The notes under the pieces were generated by a model that was given only the letters and a program-made list of their open reading frames with translations, was not told the DNA's origin and did not search any database. Of a stretch of DNA of 64,000 nt, positions 1-8,785 are shown piece after piece. Position 1 is the first letter of the stretch; every line of letters begins with the position of its first letter. The stretch is from NCBI RefSeq assembly GCF_011421635.1, contig NZ_WTLI01000016.1, forward strand, positions 62,001 through 126,000. The letters are read 5' to 3'. A program made the translations under genes and the position numbers. The stretch comes from Paenibacillus turpanensis. GTDB lineage: Bacteria > Bacillota > Bacilli > Paenibacillales > YIM-B00363.

Positions 1-564
1 CGTGATGGTGAGCCTGGATACTTCAAAGAAGACATGGCTGAAGCGAAGAAGCTGCTTGAAGAAGGTTTGAGTGAATTGAACCTGACTTCGATGCCGAAGT
101 TCACTGTGAGCTACAACACGAACGAAGGCCACAAGAAGATCGCAGAAGCGATTCAAGAAATGTGGAAGAAAAACCTTGGCGTAGAAGCGACACTGGAAAA
201 TATCGAGTGGAAGGTATACCTCGACAAAGTACAGAAGCTTGACTACCAAATTGCTCGCGCTGGCTGGATCGGTGACTACCTTGACCCGATGACGTACATT
301 GATATGTTCGTAACCGGCGGTACGAATAACGAAACAGGCTGGAGCAATGCGAAGTATGACGAGCTTGTAGCTGCAGCGAAGAAAGAGCAAAAAGAAGATG
401 TTCGTATTCAGCTGTTCCGCGACGCAGAGAAAATCTTGATGGACGAAATGCCGATCATCCCGATTTATTTCTACACTTCGGCGAACGCTTATAAGACCAA
501 CCTGGAAGGGTACTACTCTCCTGCAAACCGTGAACCGATCTTCCGCTACGTTACTTCTAAATAA
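1..564 (+). CDS. Peptide ABC transporter substrate-binding protein, C-terminal part (5' truncated by window)
   Basis: The reading frame is open from base 1, so the gene begins before the window; the first ATG at 34 is internal. The visible 187 residues are the C-terminal lobe of a family 5 (OppA/DppE type) extracellular solute-binding protein. The segment with GWIGDYLDPMTYIDMF followed by YDELVAAAKKEQ is typical of this family, in which the lipoprotein binds peptides outside the membrane and delivers them to the permease pair. The next four genes are the matching permeases and ATPases. Ligand specificity (oligopeptide, dipeptide or other) cannot be told from this part. Confidence 0.92.
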   Translation, partial: RDGEPGYFKEDMAEAKKLLEEGLSELNLTSMPKFTVSYNTNEGHKKIAEAIQEMWKKNLGVEATLENIEWKVYLDKVQKLDYQIARAGWIGDYLDPMTYIDMFVTGGTNNETGWSNAKYDELVAAAKKEQKEDVRIQLFRDAEKILMDEMPIIPIYFYTSANAYKTNLEGYYSPANREPIFRYVTSK

Positions 565-579
565 TAGGCTGTAACTACG

Positions 580-615
580 CATGAGGTATGCCGGCACATG
601 CCGGCATACCTCATG
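580..615 (+). promoter_or_regulatory. Perfect 17-bp stem-loop between binding protein and permease genes
   Basis: Arms at 580-596 and 599-615 are perfect inverted repeats around a 2-base centre (CATGAGGTATGCCGGCA and its complement). Only TTTCT follows, so this is a poor intrinsic terminator. Known precedent in binding-protein operons: such hairpins protect the upstream message or stop part of the transcripts, giving more binding protein than permease. That role here is inferred. Confidence 0.7.
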
Positions 616-659
616 TTTCTAATGAAAAACGTTGAAAGGCATAAGAAAGGGGTTGTTTT

Positions 660-1580
660 ATGACTTCGTTCATCGTTAAGAGGGGGATTAATGCGCTGCT
701 GACGATATTGGTGATTATCACGCTCACCTTTATGCTCATGCACCTAGTTCCCGGCGGGCCTTTCACGGGCGAGAAGCCGGTACCCCCAGCTGTATTGGAA
801 AACTTAAACAAGTACTATCATTTGGATGAACCGCTTTGGAAGCAATATTTGCGTTATGTAGGCTCGCTGCTGCAGGGTGATCTTGGACCTTCGTATAAGT
901 CCCAGACACGCGATGTAAATCAAATGCTTGCCGATACTATGCCGGTATCAATTCAATTAGGTTTACAAGCTCTCATTGTTGCGGTTATTGGCGGATTATT
1001 TCTTGGTATAATCGCTGCATTATATCACAACAAAATTCCTGACCGCTTTGCAACGATTCTTGCGGTTGTTGGAACAGCCGTGCCAAGCTTTGTAGTGGCT
1101 ACGCTGATGATTAAGTTTTTAGCGGTCGAGCTCAAATGGTTCCCGATCGCACAGTGGAAAACCTGGAAACACACGGTCATGCCAACAATTGCATTGGCCG
1201 CCTTGCCAATGGCGCAAGTGACCCGGTTAATGCGTTCCAATATGCTGGAAGTGTTGAACCAAGATTATATCAAAACAGCGAAGGCAAAAGGCTTGGCGAG
1301 GGTTACTGTTATCGTACGTCATACAATCCGTAATGCGATTTTGCCTGTTGTCACGATTCTTGGTCCAATTACAGCGAATCTCTTAACAGGCACCTTTGTT
1401 ATTGAAAAAATATTTTCTATTCCTGGGGCCGGAAAAATGATCGTTGAAGGGATCGGAAACCGGGATTATCCGGTTATTATGGGTACGACGGTCGTTTACG
1501 GGGTGATGCTGGTCATCATTTTGTTTATCGTTGACCTGCTGTATTCCTTAATTGACCCTCGAATTAAATTGAAGGGGTGA
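660..1580 (+). CDS. Peptide ABC transporter permease, OppB/DppB family
   Basis: This 306-residue integral membrane protein has the usual length of the OppB/DppB family. It has an N-terminal anchor helix (ALLTILVIITLTFMLMHLVPG), five further hydrophobic segments and the cytoplasmic EAA loop around residues 200-230 (DYIKTAKAKGLARVTVIVRH), which docks onto the ATPases. It forms the channel together with the next gene. An AAAGGGG ribosome site precedes the ATG. Family assignment is firm; the substrate is inferred only as peptides. Confidence 0.95.
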   Translation: MTSFIVKRGINALLTILVIITLTFMLMHLVPGGPFTGEKPVPPAVLENLNKYYHLDEPLWKQYLRYVGSLLQGDLGPSYKSQTRDVNQMLADTMPVSIQLGLQALIVAVIGGLFLGIIAALYHNKIPDRFATILAVVGTAVPSFVVATLMIKFLAVELKWFPIAQWKTWKHTVMPTIALAALPMAQVTRLMRSNMLEVLNQDYIKTAKAKGLARVTVIVRHTIRNAILPVVTILGPITANLLTGTFVIEKIFSIPGAGKMIVEGIGNRDYPVIMGTTVVYGVMLVIILFIVDLLYSLIDPRIKLKG

Positions 1581-1585
1581 AACGG

Positions 1586-2506
1586 ATGTCGCTCGATATC
1601 AACAAAGGGATGTTTACGCCCGTGTCAAAAGATACCGACAGCGAGAGAATCGTTCGCCCGAGCTTGTCGTATTGGCAGGATGCTTGGCGTCGGCTGAAGA
1701 AAAACAAGATAGCTATGGCATCCCTTTTTCTTATTATTACACTTGGGCTGCTCGCGATATTCGGACCATATATGCGTCCGTTCTCGTATTCGGACCAAAG
1801 TTTTGCCGATGCGAACAAGTGGCCTTCGTTGGTACACTGGTTCGGCACGGATGATCTCGGCCGCGACTTGTGGGTACGGGTATGGATGGGTGCTCGTTAT
1901 TCGTTGTTTATTGCGATTATGGCTGCAACGATTGACCTCATTATTGGGGTTATCTATGGCGGGATTTCCGGTTATAGGGGCGGAAAAACCGATAATATCA
2001 TGATGCGTATCGTTGAAGTGCTATATGCGATCCCTTACCTGCTCGTTGTCATTTTGCTGATGGTCGTAATGGGGCAAGGGCTTCTTACGATTATTATTGC
2101 ACTTGGTTCACTGGGCTGGATGGGGATGGCGCGTTTGGTGCGCGGCCAAGTTATGCAGCTCAAGGAGCAGGAGTTTGTATTGGCTGCTCGTACGCTGGGC
2201 GCAAGCAACAACCGTATTCTCTTTAAGCATCTCGTTCCAAACACATTGGGCGTTATTATCGTTAATATTACGTTTACAATTCCGAGTGCGATTTTTGCCG
2301 AAGCCTTCCTATCGTTTTTAGGGCTCGGTATTCCGGTGCCGAAGGCGAGTCTAGGTACGCTTACGAATGATGCCTTAGCGAGCCTTATCACGGGACACAC
2401 TTATCAAATGTTTATTCCGGCTGCAGTCATCTCGCTGATCATGCTGGCGTTTAACCTGCTTGGCGACGGTCTGCGCGACGCACTCGACCCGAGAATGCGT
2501 AAATAA
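1586..2506 (+). CDS. Peptide ABC transporter permease, OppC/DppC family
   Basis: This second permease subunit has the long cytoplasmic N-terminus and six membrane segments of the OppC/DppC family. The motif HWFGTDDLGRDLWVRV follows the first helix, and the EAA loop is EFVLAARTLGASNNRILFKH. I chose ATG 1586 because AAGGGGTG at 1572-1579 lies 6 bases before it. A GTG at 1577 would overlap the previous stop codon and has no properly spaced ribosome site. It is translationally coupled to the upstream permease. Confidence 0.93.
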   Translation: MSLDINKGMFTPVSKDTDSERIVRPSLSYWQDAWRRLKKNKIAMASLFLIITLGLLAIFGPYMRPFSYSDQSFADANKWPSLVHWFGTDDLGRDLWVRVWMGARYSLFIAIMAATIDLIIGVIYGGISGYRGGKTDNIMMRIVEVLYAIPYLLVVILLMVVMGQGLLTIIIALGSLGWMGMARLVRGQVMQLKEQEFVLAARTLGASNNRILFKHLVPNTLGVIIVNITFTIPSAIFAEAFLSFLGLGIPVPKASLGTLTNDALASLITGHTYQMFIPAAVISLIMLAFNLLGDGLRDALDPRMRK

Positions 2507-2517
2507 GGAGGTGTGCC

Positions 2518-3558
2518 ATGACGAAATCATCTACACAACCGATTCTCGAGGTGAAAAACCTTGAAGTATCGTTTCAAACGTATGCTGGTGAGGTGCAAGC
2601 GGTTCGCGGTGTCACCTTCACTTTGAATAAAGGCGAAGCATTAGCTATTGTAGGAGAATCCGGCTGCGGAAAGTCAGTTACCGCCCAAACGATCATGCGC
2701 CTCATTCCGATGCCGCCGGGTAAAATTAAAAACGGCGAAATTCTTTTTGACGGCGAACACGATTTGGCGAAGCTGACCGATAAACAAATGGAGCAAGTAA
2801 GGGGCTCGGAAATGGGGATGATTTTCCAGGATCCGATGACCTCGCTTAATCCGACGATGACGGTAGGCAAGCAAATTGCCGAAGGCTTGATTAAGCATCA
2901 GAACATGCCGAAGGAAGCAGCAATGAATCAGGCTGTTGAAATGCTGAAGCTCGTCGGTATTCCGAGCCCGGAATCCCGCGTGAAGCAATATCCGCATGAA
3001 TTTTCCGGCGGGATGAGACAGCGGGTTATGATTGCGATCGCCCTTGCGTGCAGTCCGAAGCTTCTCATCGCGGATGAGCCGACAACGGCCCTGGACGTTA
3101 CCATTCAAGCGCAGATTATTGAGTTAATGAAGGATCTGCAGACGAAGACGAATGCTTCTATTATCTTAATTACTCATGACTTGGGTGTTGTTGCTGACTT
3201 GGCGCAGCGCGTTGTTGTTATGTATGCCGGCAAAGTCGTTGAGCAGGCAACCGTAGAAGAATTGTTCTACGAGCCGAAGCATCCCTATACATGGGGGTTG
3301 CTGAAGTCTGTGCCGCGTCTGGATCATGATTCCAATGAAGACTTGGAGCCGATTCCGGGTACGCCGCCGGATTTGTTCAAGCCGCCGGTTGGCTGCGCGT
3401 TTGCGGCGAGATGCCCATATGCGATGAAAATTTGTCTTGAGAAGGACCCGGAGCATACGACGGTTTCCGATTCTCATACGGCAGCTTGCTGGCTGCTGCA
3501 TGAGGATGCGCCTAAAGTAGAAGCGCCGGTTGAGGTAAGGGGGCGTAAGCATGCCTGA
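2518..3558 (+). CDS. Peptide ABC transporter ATPase, OppD/DppD family
   Basis: This 346-residue nucleotide-binding subunit has Walker A GESGCGKS (residues 46-53), signature FSGGMRQR and Walker B LLIADEPTTALD. After the ATPase core it has the oligopeptide-transporter C-terminal extension (HPYTWGLL, then a Cys-rich GCAFAARCPYAMKIC stretch), which marks the OppD/OppF group. It energises the two permeases. An AAGGAGGTG ribosome site lies just before the ATG, and it overlaps the next ATPase gene by 8 bp. Confidence 0.96.
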   Translation: MTKSSTQPILEVKNLEVSFQTYAGEVQAVRGVTFTLNKGEALAIVGESGCGKSVTAQTIMRLIPMPPGKIKNGEILFDGEHDLAKLTDKQMEQVRGSEMGMIFQDPMTSLNPTMTVGKQIAEGLIKHQNMPKEAAMNQAVEMLKLVGIPSPESRVKQYPHEFSGGMRQRVMIAIALACSPKLLIADEPTTALDVTIQAQIIELMKDLQTKTNASIILITHDLGVVADLAQRVVVMYAGKVVEQATVEELFYEPKHPYTWGLLKSVPRLDHDSNEDLEPIPGTPPDLFKPPVGCAFAARCPYAMKICLEKDPEHTTVSDSHTAACWLLHEDAPKVEAPVEVRGRKHA

Positions 3559-4507
3559 GCAGTTTTTACTGGAAGTAAACGGGCTGAAAAAGCACTTTCA
3601 GCTGGGTTCGAATAAAGTATTGAAGGCTGTGGACGGAATTTCCTTTGGGATTAAAAAGGGAGAAACCTTCGGCCTAGTAGGGGAGTCTGGATGTGGAAAG
3701 TCGACGGCAGGCCGTACGCTCATCCGGTTATATGAACCGACAGAAGGCTCGATTACGTTCAACGGCAAAGATATTTCCCATGTGTCCGGCAAGCAGCTCC
3801 GCTCTGTAAGCCGCGACATGCAGATGGTGTTTCAGGATCCGTATGCATCGCTTAATCCGCGTATGACGGTCGGCAACATTATTGCCGAAGGGATCGACAT
3901 CCACGGCTTGCATTCCGGAGCACAGCGGAAAGAGCGCGTTCACGAGCTGCTTCGCGCAGTCGGACTGAACGAAGAACACGCGAACCGTTTTCCGCACGAG
4001 TTTTCCGGTGGCCAGCGTCAACGGATCGGGATTGCCCGTGCGCTTGCGATTGAGCCGCAGTTTATTATTGCTGACGAGCCGATTTCCGCACTCGACGTTT
4101 CGGTTCAAGCGCAGGTTGTTAACTTATTTAAAAACCTGCAAAAAGAACGCGGACTGACGTATTTGTTCATCGCGCATGATTTAGCAATGGTAAAGCATAT
4201 TTCAGACCGGATCGGTGTAATGTACCTCGGTAAGATGGTCGAGGTTACAACCTCCGATAAGCTTTATTCCAATCCGCTACATCCGTATACGCAGTCGCTG
4301 CTTTCGGCGATTCCGATTCCGGATCCGGAAATCGAGCGGACACGCGAACGTATTATTTTGCAGGGCGAGGTGCCGAGTCCGGTATCGCCGCCAAGCGGCT
4401 GTCCGTTCCGTACCCGCTGCCCGAAAGCGATGAAGGAATGTGCGGAGTCGATGCCGGAATTTAAGGAAATCGAGCCGGGCCATTTCGCCGCTTGTCACTT
4501 GTATTAA
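3551..4507 (+). CDS. Peptide ABC transporter ATPase, OppF/DppF family
   Basis: This 318-residue partner ATPase has Walker A GESGCGKST, signature FSGGQRQR, Walker B FIIADEPISALD and the C-terminal oligopeptide domain (HPYTQSLLSAIP, then GCPFRTRCPKAMKEC). In this family OppD and OppF form the ATPase heterodimer on the permease pair. The ATG lies inside the end of the upstream ATPase gene, which indicates translational coupling. It is the last gene of the importer operon and is followed by a strong terminator. Confidence 0.96.
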   Translation: MPEQFLLEVNGLKKHFQLGSNKVLKAVDGISFGIKKGETFGLVGESGCGKSTAGRTLIRLYEPTEGSITFNGKDISHVSGKQLRSVSRDMQMVFQDPYASLNPRMTVGNIIAEGIDIHGLHSGAQRKERVHELLRAVGLNEEHANRFPHEFSGGQRQRIGIARALAIEPQFIIADEPISALDVSVQAQVVNLFKNLQKERGLTYLFIAHDLAMVKHISDRIGVMYLGKMVEVTTSDKLYSNPLHPYTQSLLSAIPIPDPEIERTRERIILQGEVPSPVSPPSGCPFRTRCPKAMKECAESMPEFKEIEPGHFAACHLY

Positions 4508-4518
4508 AAGGATTGTAC

Positions 4519-4553
4519 AAAGACATACGCCGTCCAAGCGTATGTCTTTTTTT
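4519..4553 (+). terminator. Rho-independent terminator of the peptide importer operon
   Basis: The perfect 10-bp stem AGACATACGC / GCGTATGTCT (4521-4530, 4538-4547) has a 7-base loop and runs into seven T residues, directly after the last importer gene. Confidence 0.93.
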
Positions 4554-4640
4554 ATGGGGCAACCTTACTATTTTGAAGCTGGGCTGCGTATTATATAGGG
4601 AATTCGGTTGTCATCTTGCTTCATGCGGGAGGTGGATCGA

Positions 4641-4871
4641 ATGGAGCTGATCTGGGCGACGCTGCCGTTATTTTTTGCGATTGCAGCGCTCCTCGTCTAT
4701 ATGCATCATCAGCACCAGCTTCACTTGGCGGAACGAAAAGATCTTTTGGACCGAATTATGCGCTTAACCGGCGCCGAAAAAGAGGAGCCTGTTATGGTGA
4801 TGCCTGAAGAAATGTATGGGCAGCTTAAGGAGTCCTCGAGCGGTAGCGAAGAAGGAAAGGTCATGGAATAG
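4641..4871 (+). CDS. Small single-pass membrane protein of unknown function
   Basis: This 76-residue protein starts at ATG 4641, chosen because GGGAGGTGG at 4627-4635 lies 5 bases upstream; an upstream in-frame start at 4608 has no such site. It has one hydrophobic N-terminal segment (WATLPLFFAIAALLVYMH), then a charged, probably cytoplasmic tail (HLAERKDLLDRIMRLTGAEKEE) and a Ser/Glu-rich end. I do not recognise a family. The layout resembles small membrane-anchored helical proteins common in Bacillales. It sits alone between two terminators, upstream of bshC. Confidence 0.7.
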   Translation: MELIWATLPLFFAIAALLVYMHHQHQLHLAERKDLLDRIMRLTGAEKEEPVMVMPEEMYGQLKESSSGSEEGKVME

Positions 4872-4899
4872 GAAGCGATAATGCTGAAATTTTGAGCGT

Positions 4900-4933
4900 G
4901 AGGGCTTTCCCTGTTTGGGAGACGCCCTCTTTT
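4900..4933 (+). terminator. Probable terminator after the small membrane protein gene
   Basis: Arms GAGGGC (4900-4905) and GCCCTC (4924-4929) enclose an inner TTCCC/GGGA pairing and are followed by four T residues. The T tract is short, so efficiency is uncertain. Confidence 0.65.
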
Positions 4934-4941
4934 GTTTCGTT

Positions 4942-4970
4942 TTGACGGTCCGATGCGTGAAGTGTACAAT
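4942..4970 (+). promoter_or_regulatory. Sigma-A type promoter for bshC (ahcY)
   Basis: TTGACG (4942-4947) and TACAAT (4965-4970) are 17 bp apart, each one base off consensus, about 60 bp before the bshC start. It probably also serves ahcY, since no terminator is seen between bshC and ahcY. Confidence 0.8.
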
Positions 4971-5031
4971 AAGATAAGTGCTAACATTTTGTAAGTAGAA
5001 GAATTTATCGGGATGAGCGGAGGGGTAAAGA

Positions 5032-6693
5032 TTGACTCGCAGAACGATTCGAATTGAACAGGCACCGGAGTTGACACGGGCGCCGCTTGCCGACGCTTAT
5101 GTCCATTCTTTTGAACGTATAGCATCCCTATATGACTTCCATCCGTACCGGCCGGATGGCTGGCGGGAAAGGTTGGAATGGCTGGACAGCCGGAGTCATC
5201 CAAACGCTTCGAAAGAAGCGTTATCCGAGGTTCTTATCGCCTATAACGAACGGATTGGAAACTCGCAGGAGGCAATTCAGGGCGCGAAGGAGCTGGCCCA
5301 ATCCGGTACGGTGGCTGTGGTCGGAGGACAACAGGCTGTCGCATTTACGGGACCGCTGCTTGTTCTTCATAAAGCAGTTACGATCCTCAGCGCAGCGCGA
5401 AGAGCGGAGCGTGAGCTTGGGCGCAGAGTTGTACCTGTATTTTGGGTTGCCGGAGAAGATCATGACTGGGATGAGGTCAATCATACATATGGCATAACGA
5501 AAGAGCAGGAAATCCAAAAAATTAAAATAAACGTTAAACAGGATGAGCCTCCGAGAACTTCCGTCTCGTATGTATCGATGAACCAATTGGCGTGGGAGGA
5601 CGCGTTGGAGCAGTTTGAAGGCGGGCTTCTTGATACTGAATTTAAGCCTGATTTGATCATTACTTTGCGAAAGGCGTTTGCGGAATCAAGCAGCCCGTCG
5701 GACTGCTTCGCCCGGATCATGGCGAGCCTCTTTGGCAAGCATGGACTTGTTCTTGTGGATTCGGCGGACCCGGCTGTTCGCAGTCTTGAACGTGAGATGT
5801 TCCAGCAGCTCATTCGCCGGCGGGCGGACTATGGGAATGCGCTGGAGCAGGGGCGTTCGGCAGTCGAGCAAGCTGGTTTTACAGCCGAAGCCGAGGTGCG
5901 GTCCGATTCGCTGCAATTGTTTGTGCTGCACGAGGGGGAGCGGCTTCTCATGTACGGCCACGCGGGTGGGGGATTTTCCGACCGCAAGGGCAGACTGCCG
6001 CTTACGGAGGAGCAGCTGCTGCACTACGCTTCCGAGGAGCCGGAGCGGCTGAGCAACAACGTGCTGACCAGACCGGTCATGCAGGAATATTTGTTCCCGG
6101 TGCTGGCTACCGTGCTCGGACCGTCAGAGGTGGCGTACTGGGGGCTGCTGCGACATGCATTCCACTCCCTTGATATGAAAATGCCGATTGTGGTGCCGCG
6201 TACTTCGTTTACGATGATTGAAGGAACCGTCCACAAAAATTTGGAAAAATACGGGGTTGCGCTTGGGCAGGCGTTGAATGGACAGGAATTGGAAAAGTTG
6301 AAGATGGATTGGCTTGCCCGGCAGGATCAATGGGGGGTTGAAGCGCGGTTTGCGGCGGCCGAGGATGCGGTGAATACCCAATATGGACCGCTGCTGGAGA
6401 TGATTGAGGAGATTCAGCCAGCTCTCCGGAAGCTGGGTGATACCAATTTGCTCAAAATCCAGGAACAGATCGCCTTTTTAAAGCAAAAAACAATGGATGC
6501 TCTGCAAAGCAGACACGAGGCCGGCGTAAGACAGTTCGAGCGTATCGGACGCTCGCTTCTTCCGCTCGGCAAACCGCAGGAAAGAGTGTATAATGGATTT
6601 GTTTATTTGTCCAAGTACGGGACGGATTGGCTTGATCAGCTGGTTGAACAGGAGCTCGATCTTCATGGCGGCCATTATGCCGTTTACTTGTAG
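5032..6693 (+). CDS. bshC: Bacillithiol biosynthesis cysteine-adding enzyme BshC
   Basis: This 553-residue protein matches the BshC (formerly YllA) family in length and in the conserved stretch GEDHDWDEVNHTYG near residue 145. BshC is assigned to the last step of bacillithiol synthesis, joining cysteine to glucosaminyl-malate in the cytoplasm. The start is TTG 5032 after GCGGAGGGG. As in B. subtilis the gene lies just upstream of the mraZ-headed division cluster. The C-terminal third (roughly residues 440-510) looks coiled-coil forming, as in known family members. Confidence 0.93.
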   Translation: MTRRTIRIEQAPELTRAPLADAYVHSFERIASLYDFHPYRPDGWRERLEWLDSRSHPNASKEALSEVLIAYNERIGNSQEAIQGAKELAQSGTVAVVGGQQAVAFTGPLLVLHKAVTILSAARRAERELGRRVVPVFWVAGEDHDWDEVNHTYGITKEQEIQKIKINVKQDEPPRTSVSYVSMNQLAWEDALEQFEGGLLDTEFKPDLIITLRKAFAESSSPSDCFARIMASLFGKHGLVLVDSADPAVRSLEREMFQQLIRRRADYGNALEQGRSAVEQAGFTAEAEVRSDSLQLFVLHEGERLLMYGHAGGGFSDRKGRLPLTEEQLLHYASEEPERLSNNVLTRPVMQEYLFPVLATVLGPSEVAYWGLLRHAFHSLDMKMPIVVPRTSFTMIEGTVHKNLEKYGVALGQALNGQELEKLKMDWLARQDQWGVEARFAAAEDAVNTQYGPLLEMIEEIQPALRKLGDTNLLKIQEQIAFLKQKTMDALQSRHEAGVRQFERIGRSLLPLGKPQERVYNGFVYLSKYGTDWLDQLVEQELDLHGGHYAVYL

Positions 6694-6720
6694 AATGGAA
6701 ACAGGAGGATATACATACGC

Positions 6721-7983
6721 ATGAATACAAAAATTGAAAGCATAATTGCGGATCCAGGTCTTGCGGCCGAGGGCAAGCTGAAAATTGATTGGGTGCAAGC
6801 GCATATGCCGGTTTTGAACCGCATCCGCGAGCAATTTGAGAAGGAGCAGCCGTTTAAAGGTCTGCGTGTTGCGATTTCGCTTCATTTGGAAGCGAAGACA
6901 GCGTACTTGGGGAAAGTGATTCAAGCAGGCGGAGCCGATGTGGTGATGACGGGCAGCAATCCGCTTTCAACCCAGGATGACGTATGTGCAGCCTTGGTGG
7001 ATAGCGGCATTACGGTATTTGCCAAGTACAACCCATCGCCGGAAGAATACAAGAGCCTGAATGTTAAGGCGCTGGAAACAAAGCCAGATCTGATTATCGA
7101 CGACGGCGGCGATTTGGTGACGATCCTGCATTCCGAGCGTCAGGACTTGCTGGCCCAGGTGCGCGGCGGAGCGGAAGAAACGACAACCGGCATTTTACGT
7201 TTGAAGTCGCTGGAGCGCGAGGGGCAGCTGAAATTCCCAATGGTAGCCGTTAACGACGCCTTCTGTAAGTATTTGTTCGATAATCGTTACGGTACAGGCC
7301 AATCCGTTTGGGATGGCATTAACCGGACTACAAACCTTGTTGTTGCAGGGAAAACGGTCGTTGTCGTAGGCTACGGCTGGTGCGGCAAAGGGGTGGCTAT
7401 GCGTGCGAAAGGGCTTGGCGCCAAGGTAATCGTAACGGAAATCGATGCGATTAAAGCAGTGGAAGCTTATATGGACGGCTTCGAAGTGATGCCGATGATT
7501 GAGGCGGCGAAGCACGGAGATTATTTCGTTACGGTAACCGGCAATCGTGATGTCATTCGCGGCGAGCATTACAAGGTCATGAAGGATGGAGCGATCCTAT
7601 CCAACGCGGGCCACTTCGATGTCGAGGTGAACAAGCCGGAGCTTGAGGAGCTGGCGGTGTCTAAACGCACGGTTCGCCGCAACATTGAGGAATTCCAGCT
7701 TCAGGATGGACGTAAGATTTATCTTCTTGCAGAAGGACGCCTGGTGAACCTGGCGGCTGGCGACGGTCACCCTGCAGAGATTATGGATATGACGTTTGCG
7801 CTTCAGGCCATGTCGTTGAAATATGTAAACGACCATTATAAGGAAATCGGCAATAAAGTGGTAAATGTGCCTTATGAGCTGGATGAGCAGGTGGCGCGTT
7901 ATAAACTGGAATCTTTGGGTACGTCCATCGACTCGCTTACTGCCGAGCAAAAATCGTATTTGGATTCGTGGGCGGAGCATTAA
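6721..7983 (+). CDS. ahcY: Adenosylhomocysteinase (S-adenosylhomocysteine hydrolase)
   Basis: This 420-residue enzyme reversibly hydrolyses S-adenosylhomocysteine to homocysteine and adenosine. The NAD-binding Rossmann motif [10 protein letters not shown], the substrate region [17 protein letters not shown] and the C-terminal sequence [14 protein letters not shown] [15 protein letters not shown] are characteristic. The length fits the short bacterial/archaeal form. It begins 27 bp after bshC, most likely in the same transcript. B. subtilis instead recycles SAH through the Pfs/LuxS route, so this is a lineage difference. Homocysteine can feed cysteine synthesis and so, by inference, bacillithiol. 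Confidence 0.96.
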   Translation: MNTKIESIIADPGLAAEGKLKIDWVQAHMPVLNRIREQFEKEQPFKGLRVAISLHLEAKTAYLGKVIQAGGADVVMTGSNPLSTQDDVCAALVDSGITVFAKYNPSPEEYKSLNVKALETKPDLIIDDGGDLVTILHSERQDLLAQVRGGAEETTTGILRLKSLEREGQLKFPMVAVNDAFCKYLFDNRYGTGQSVWDGINRTTNLVVAGKTVVVVGYGWCGKGVAMRAKGLGAKVIVTEIDAIKAVEAYMDGFEVMPMIEAAKHGDYFVTVTGNRDVIRGEHYKVMKDGAILSNAGHFDVEVNKPELEELAVSKRTVRRNIEEFQLQDGRKIYLLAEGRLVNLAAGDGHPAEIMDMTFALQAMSLKYVNDHYKEIGNKVVNVPYELDEQVARYKLESLGTSIDSLTAEQKSYLDSWAEH

Positions 7984-8117
7984 GCATAAGTTGATGATTT
8001 CTGTGATTCGTAAGGTTCAAACGATTGTATAGGAAGCTCAAGTAAGGTGATTTGCCCTTTCGTGTGTATCGGGTGAATTCTTTGTTACGTGAGTTGACGT
8101 TTTTATGGATTCCAACG

Positions 8118-8147
8118 AGAGGCGGCCGGATGGCTGCCTCTTTTTTT
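8118..8147 (+). terminator. Terminator downstream of ahcY
   Basis: The stem AGAGGCGGCC / GGCTGCCTCT (8118-8127, 8132-8141; one G-T pair) has a GGAT loop and is followed by a run of T residues. It lies about 135 bp after ahcY; nothing coding is seen in between. Confidence 0.88.
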
Positions 8148-8182
8148 GCAAATAACCAAGCCTAATATGAAAAATATTTACG

Positions 8183-8214
8183 AAAATCCTGCCAATAAGC
8201 AGGATTTTCTTTTT
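8183..8214 (+). terminator. Second terminator before mraZ
   Basis: The perfect 10-bp stem AAAATCCTGC / GCAGGATTTT (8183-8192, 8199-8208) has a 6-base loop and is followed by CTTTTT. With the previous hairpin it insulates the division cluster from ahcY. The 319-bp gap from 7984 to 8302 otherwise holds the MraZ boxes and no gene. Confidence 0.88.
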
Positions 8215-8237
8215 GGACGGCGAATCAACCTATCTTA

Positions 8238-8283
8238 GTGGTGAAAAGTGGTGTAAAGTGGTGGAGAATGGGTTATAAGTGGA
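8238..8283 (+). promoter_or_regulatory. MraZ operator: tandem GTGG-type boxes with 10-bp period
   Basis: GTGGTG occurs at 8238, 8248 and 8258, then ATGGGT at 8268 and GTGGAG at 8279. The TGG cores fall at 8239, 8249, 8259, 8269 and 8280, that is once per helical turn. MraZ is known to bind tandem TGG(G)-containing repeats of about one turn upstream of its own gene and to regulate the dcw operon. The array ends 20 bp before the mraZ start. I could not place a convincing sigma-A promoter beside it. Confidence 0.85.
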
Positions 8284-8302
8284 GAGCAGGGGGTGACATA
8301 CG

Positions 8303-8740
8303 ATGTTCATGGGTGAATATGGACACAGCATCGATGAAAAAGGTCGTATGATCATTCCGGCGAAATTCCGCGATGAGCTCGGCGCCTCTTTTGTCATTAC
8401 GCGTGGTTTGGACAACTGTTTGTTTGTATATCCGATGGAAGAGTGGAAAGTGATGGAGCAAAAGCTGAAGTCGCTCTCCTTAATGAAGTCGGATGCACGC
8501 GCCTTTACCCGTTTTTTCTTCTCGGGCGCCACGGAATGCGAGCTGGATAAACAGGGCAGAGTAAATATACCGCCCAATTTAAGGGAACACGCTAAGCTTG
8601 AAAAGGATTGCGTCGTTATCGGCGTTTCCTCCCGCGTGGAAATCTGGAGTAAGGACATTTGGGATGAGTACAACAACGCATCCGAAGAATCGTTTAACGA
8701 AATCGCAGAAAAGCTGGTTGATTTCAATTTCGATTTGTAG
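8303..8740 (+). CDS. mraZ: Transcriptional regulator MraZ
   Basis: This 145-residue protein has two AbrB/SpoVT-like swapped-hairpin domains: [20 protein letters not shown] near the N-terminus and [17 protein letters not shown] near residue 80. MraZ assembles as a ring and binds the tandem boxes just upstream, controlling the division and cell wall operon it heads. GGGGGTG precedes ATG 8303; an in-frame ATG at 8309 is a less likely start. Confidence 0.97.
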   Translation: MFMGEYGHSIDEKGRMIIPAKFRDELGASFVITRGLDNCLFVYPMEEWKVMEQKLKSLSLMKSDARAFTRFFFSGATECELDKQGRVNIPPNLREHAKLEKDCVVIGVSSRVEIWSKDIWDEYNNASEESFNEIAEKLVDFNFDL

Positions 8741-8785
8741 TCTGTGCCGGATCTCGGAAAGCAAAAGCTGTAAGGAGGAACACGA

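Noticed and set aside
34..564. ATG at 34 as a gene start
   Set aside because: The frame is open from base 1 in the same reading frame and the product is only the C-terminal lobe of a binding protein; the gene is truncated by the window.
8150..8237. Sigma-A promoter for mraZ
   Set aside because: No -35/-10 pair with acceptable spacing could be found; TATCTT at 8231 has no matching -35, so I did not call one.
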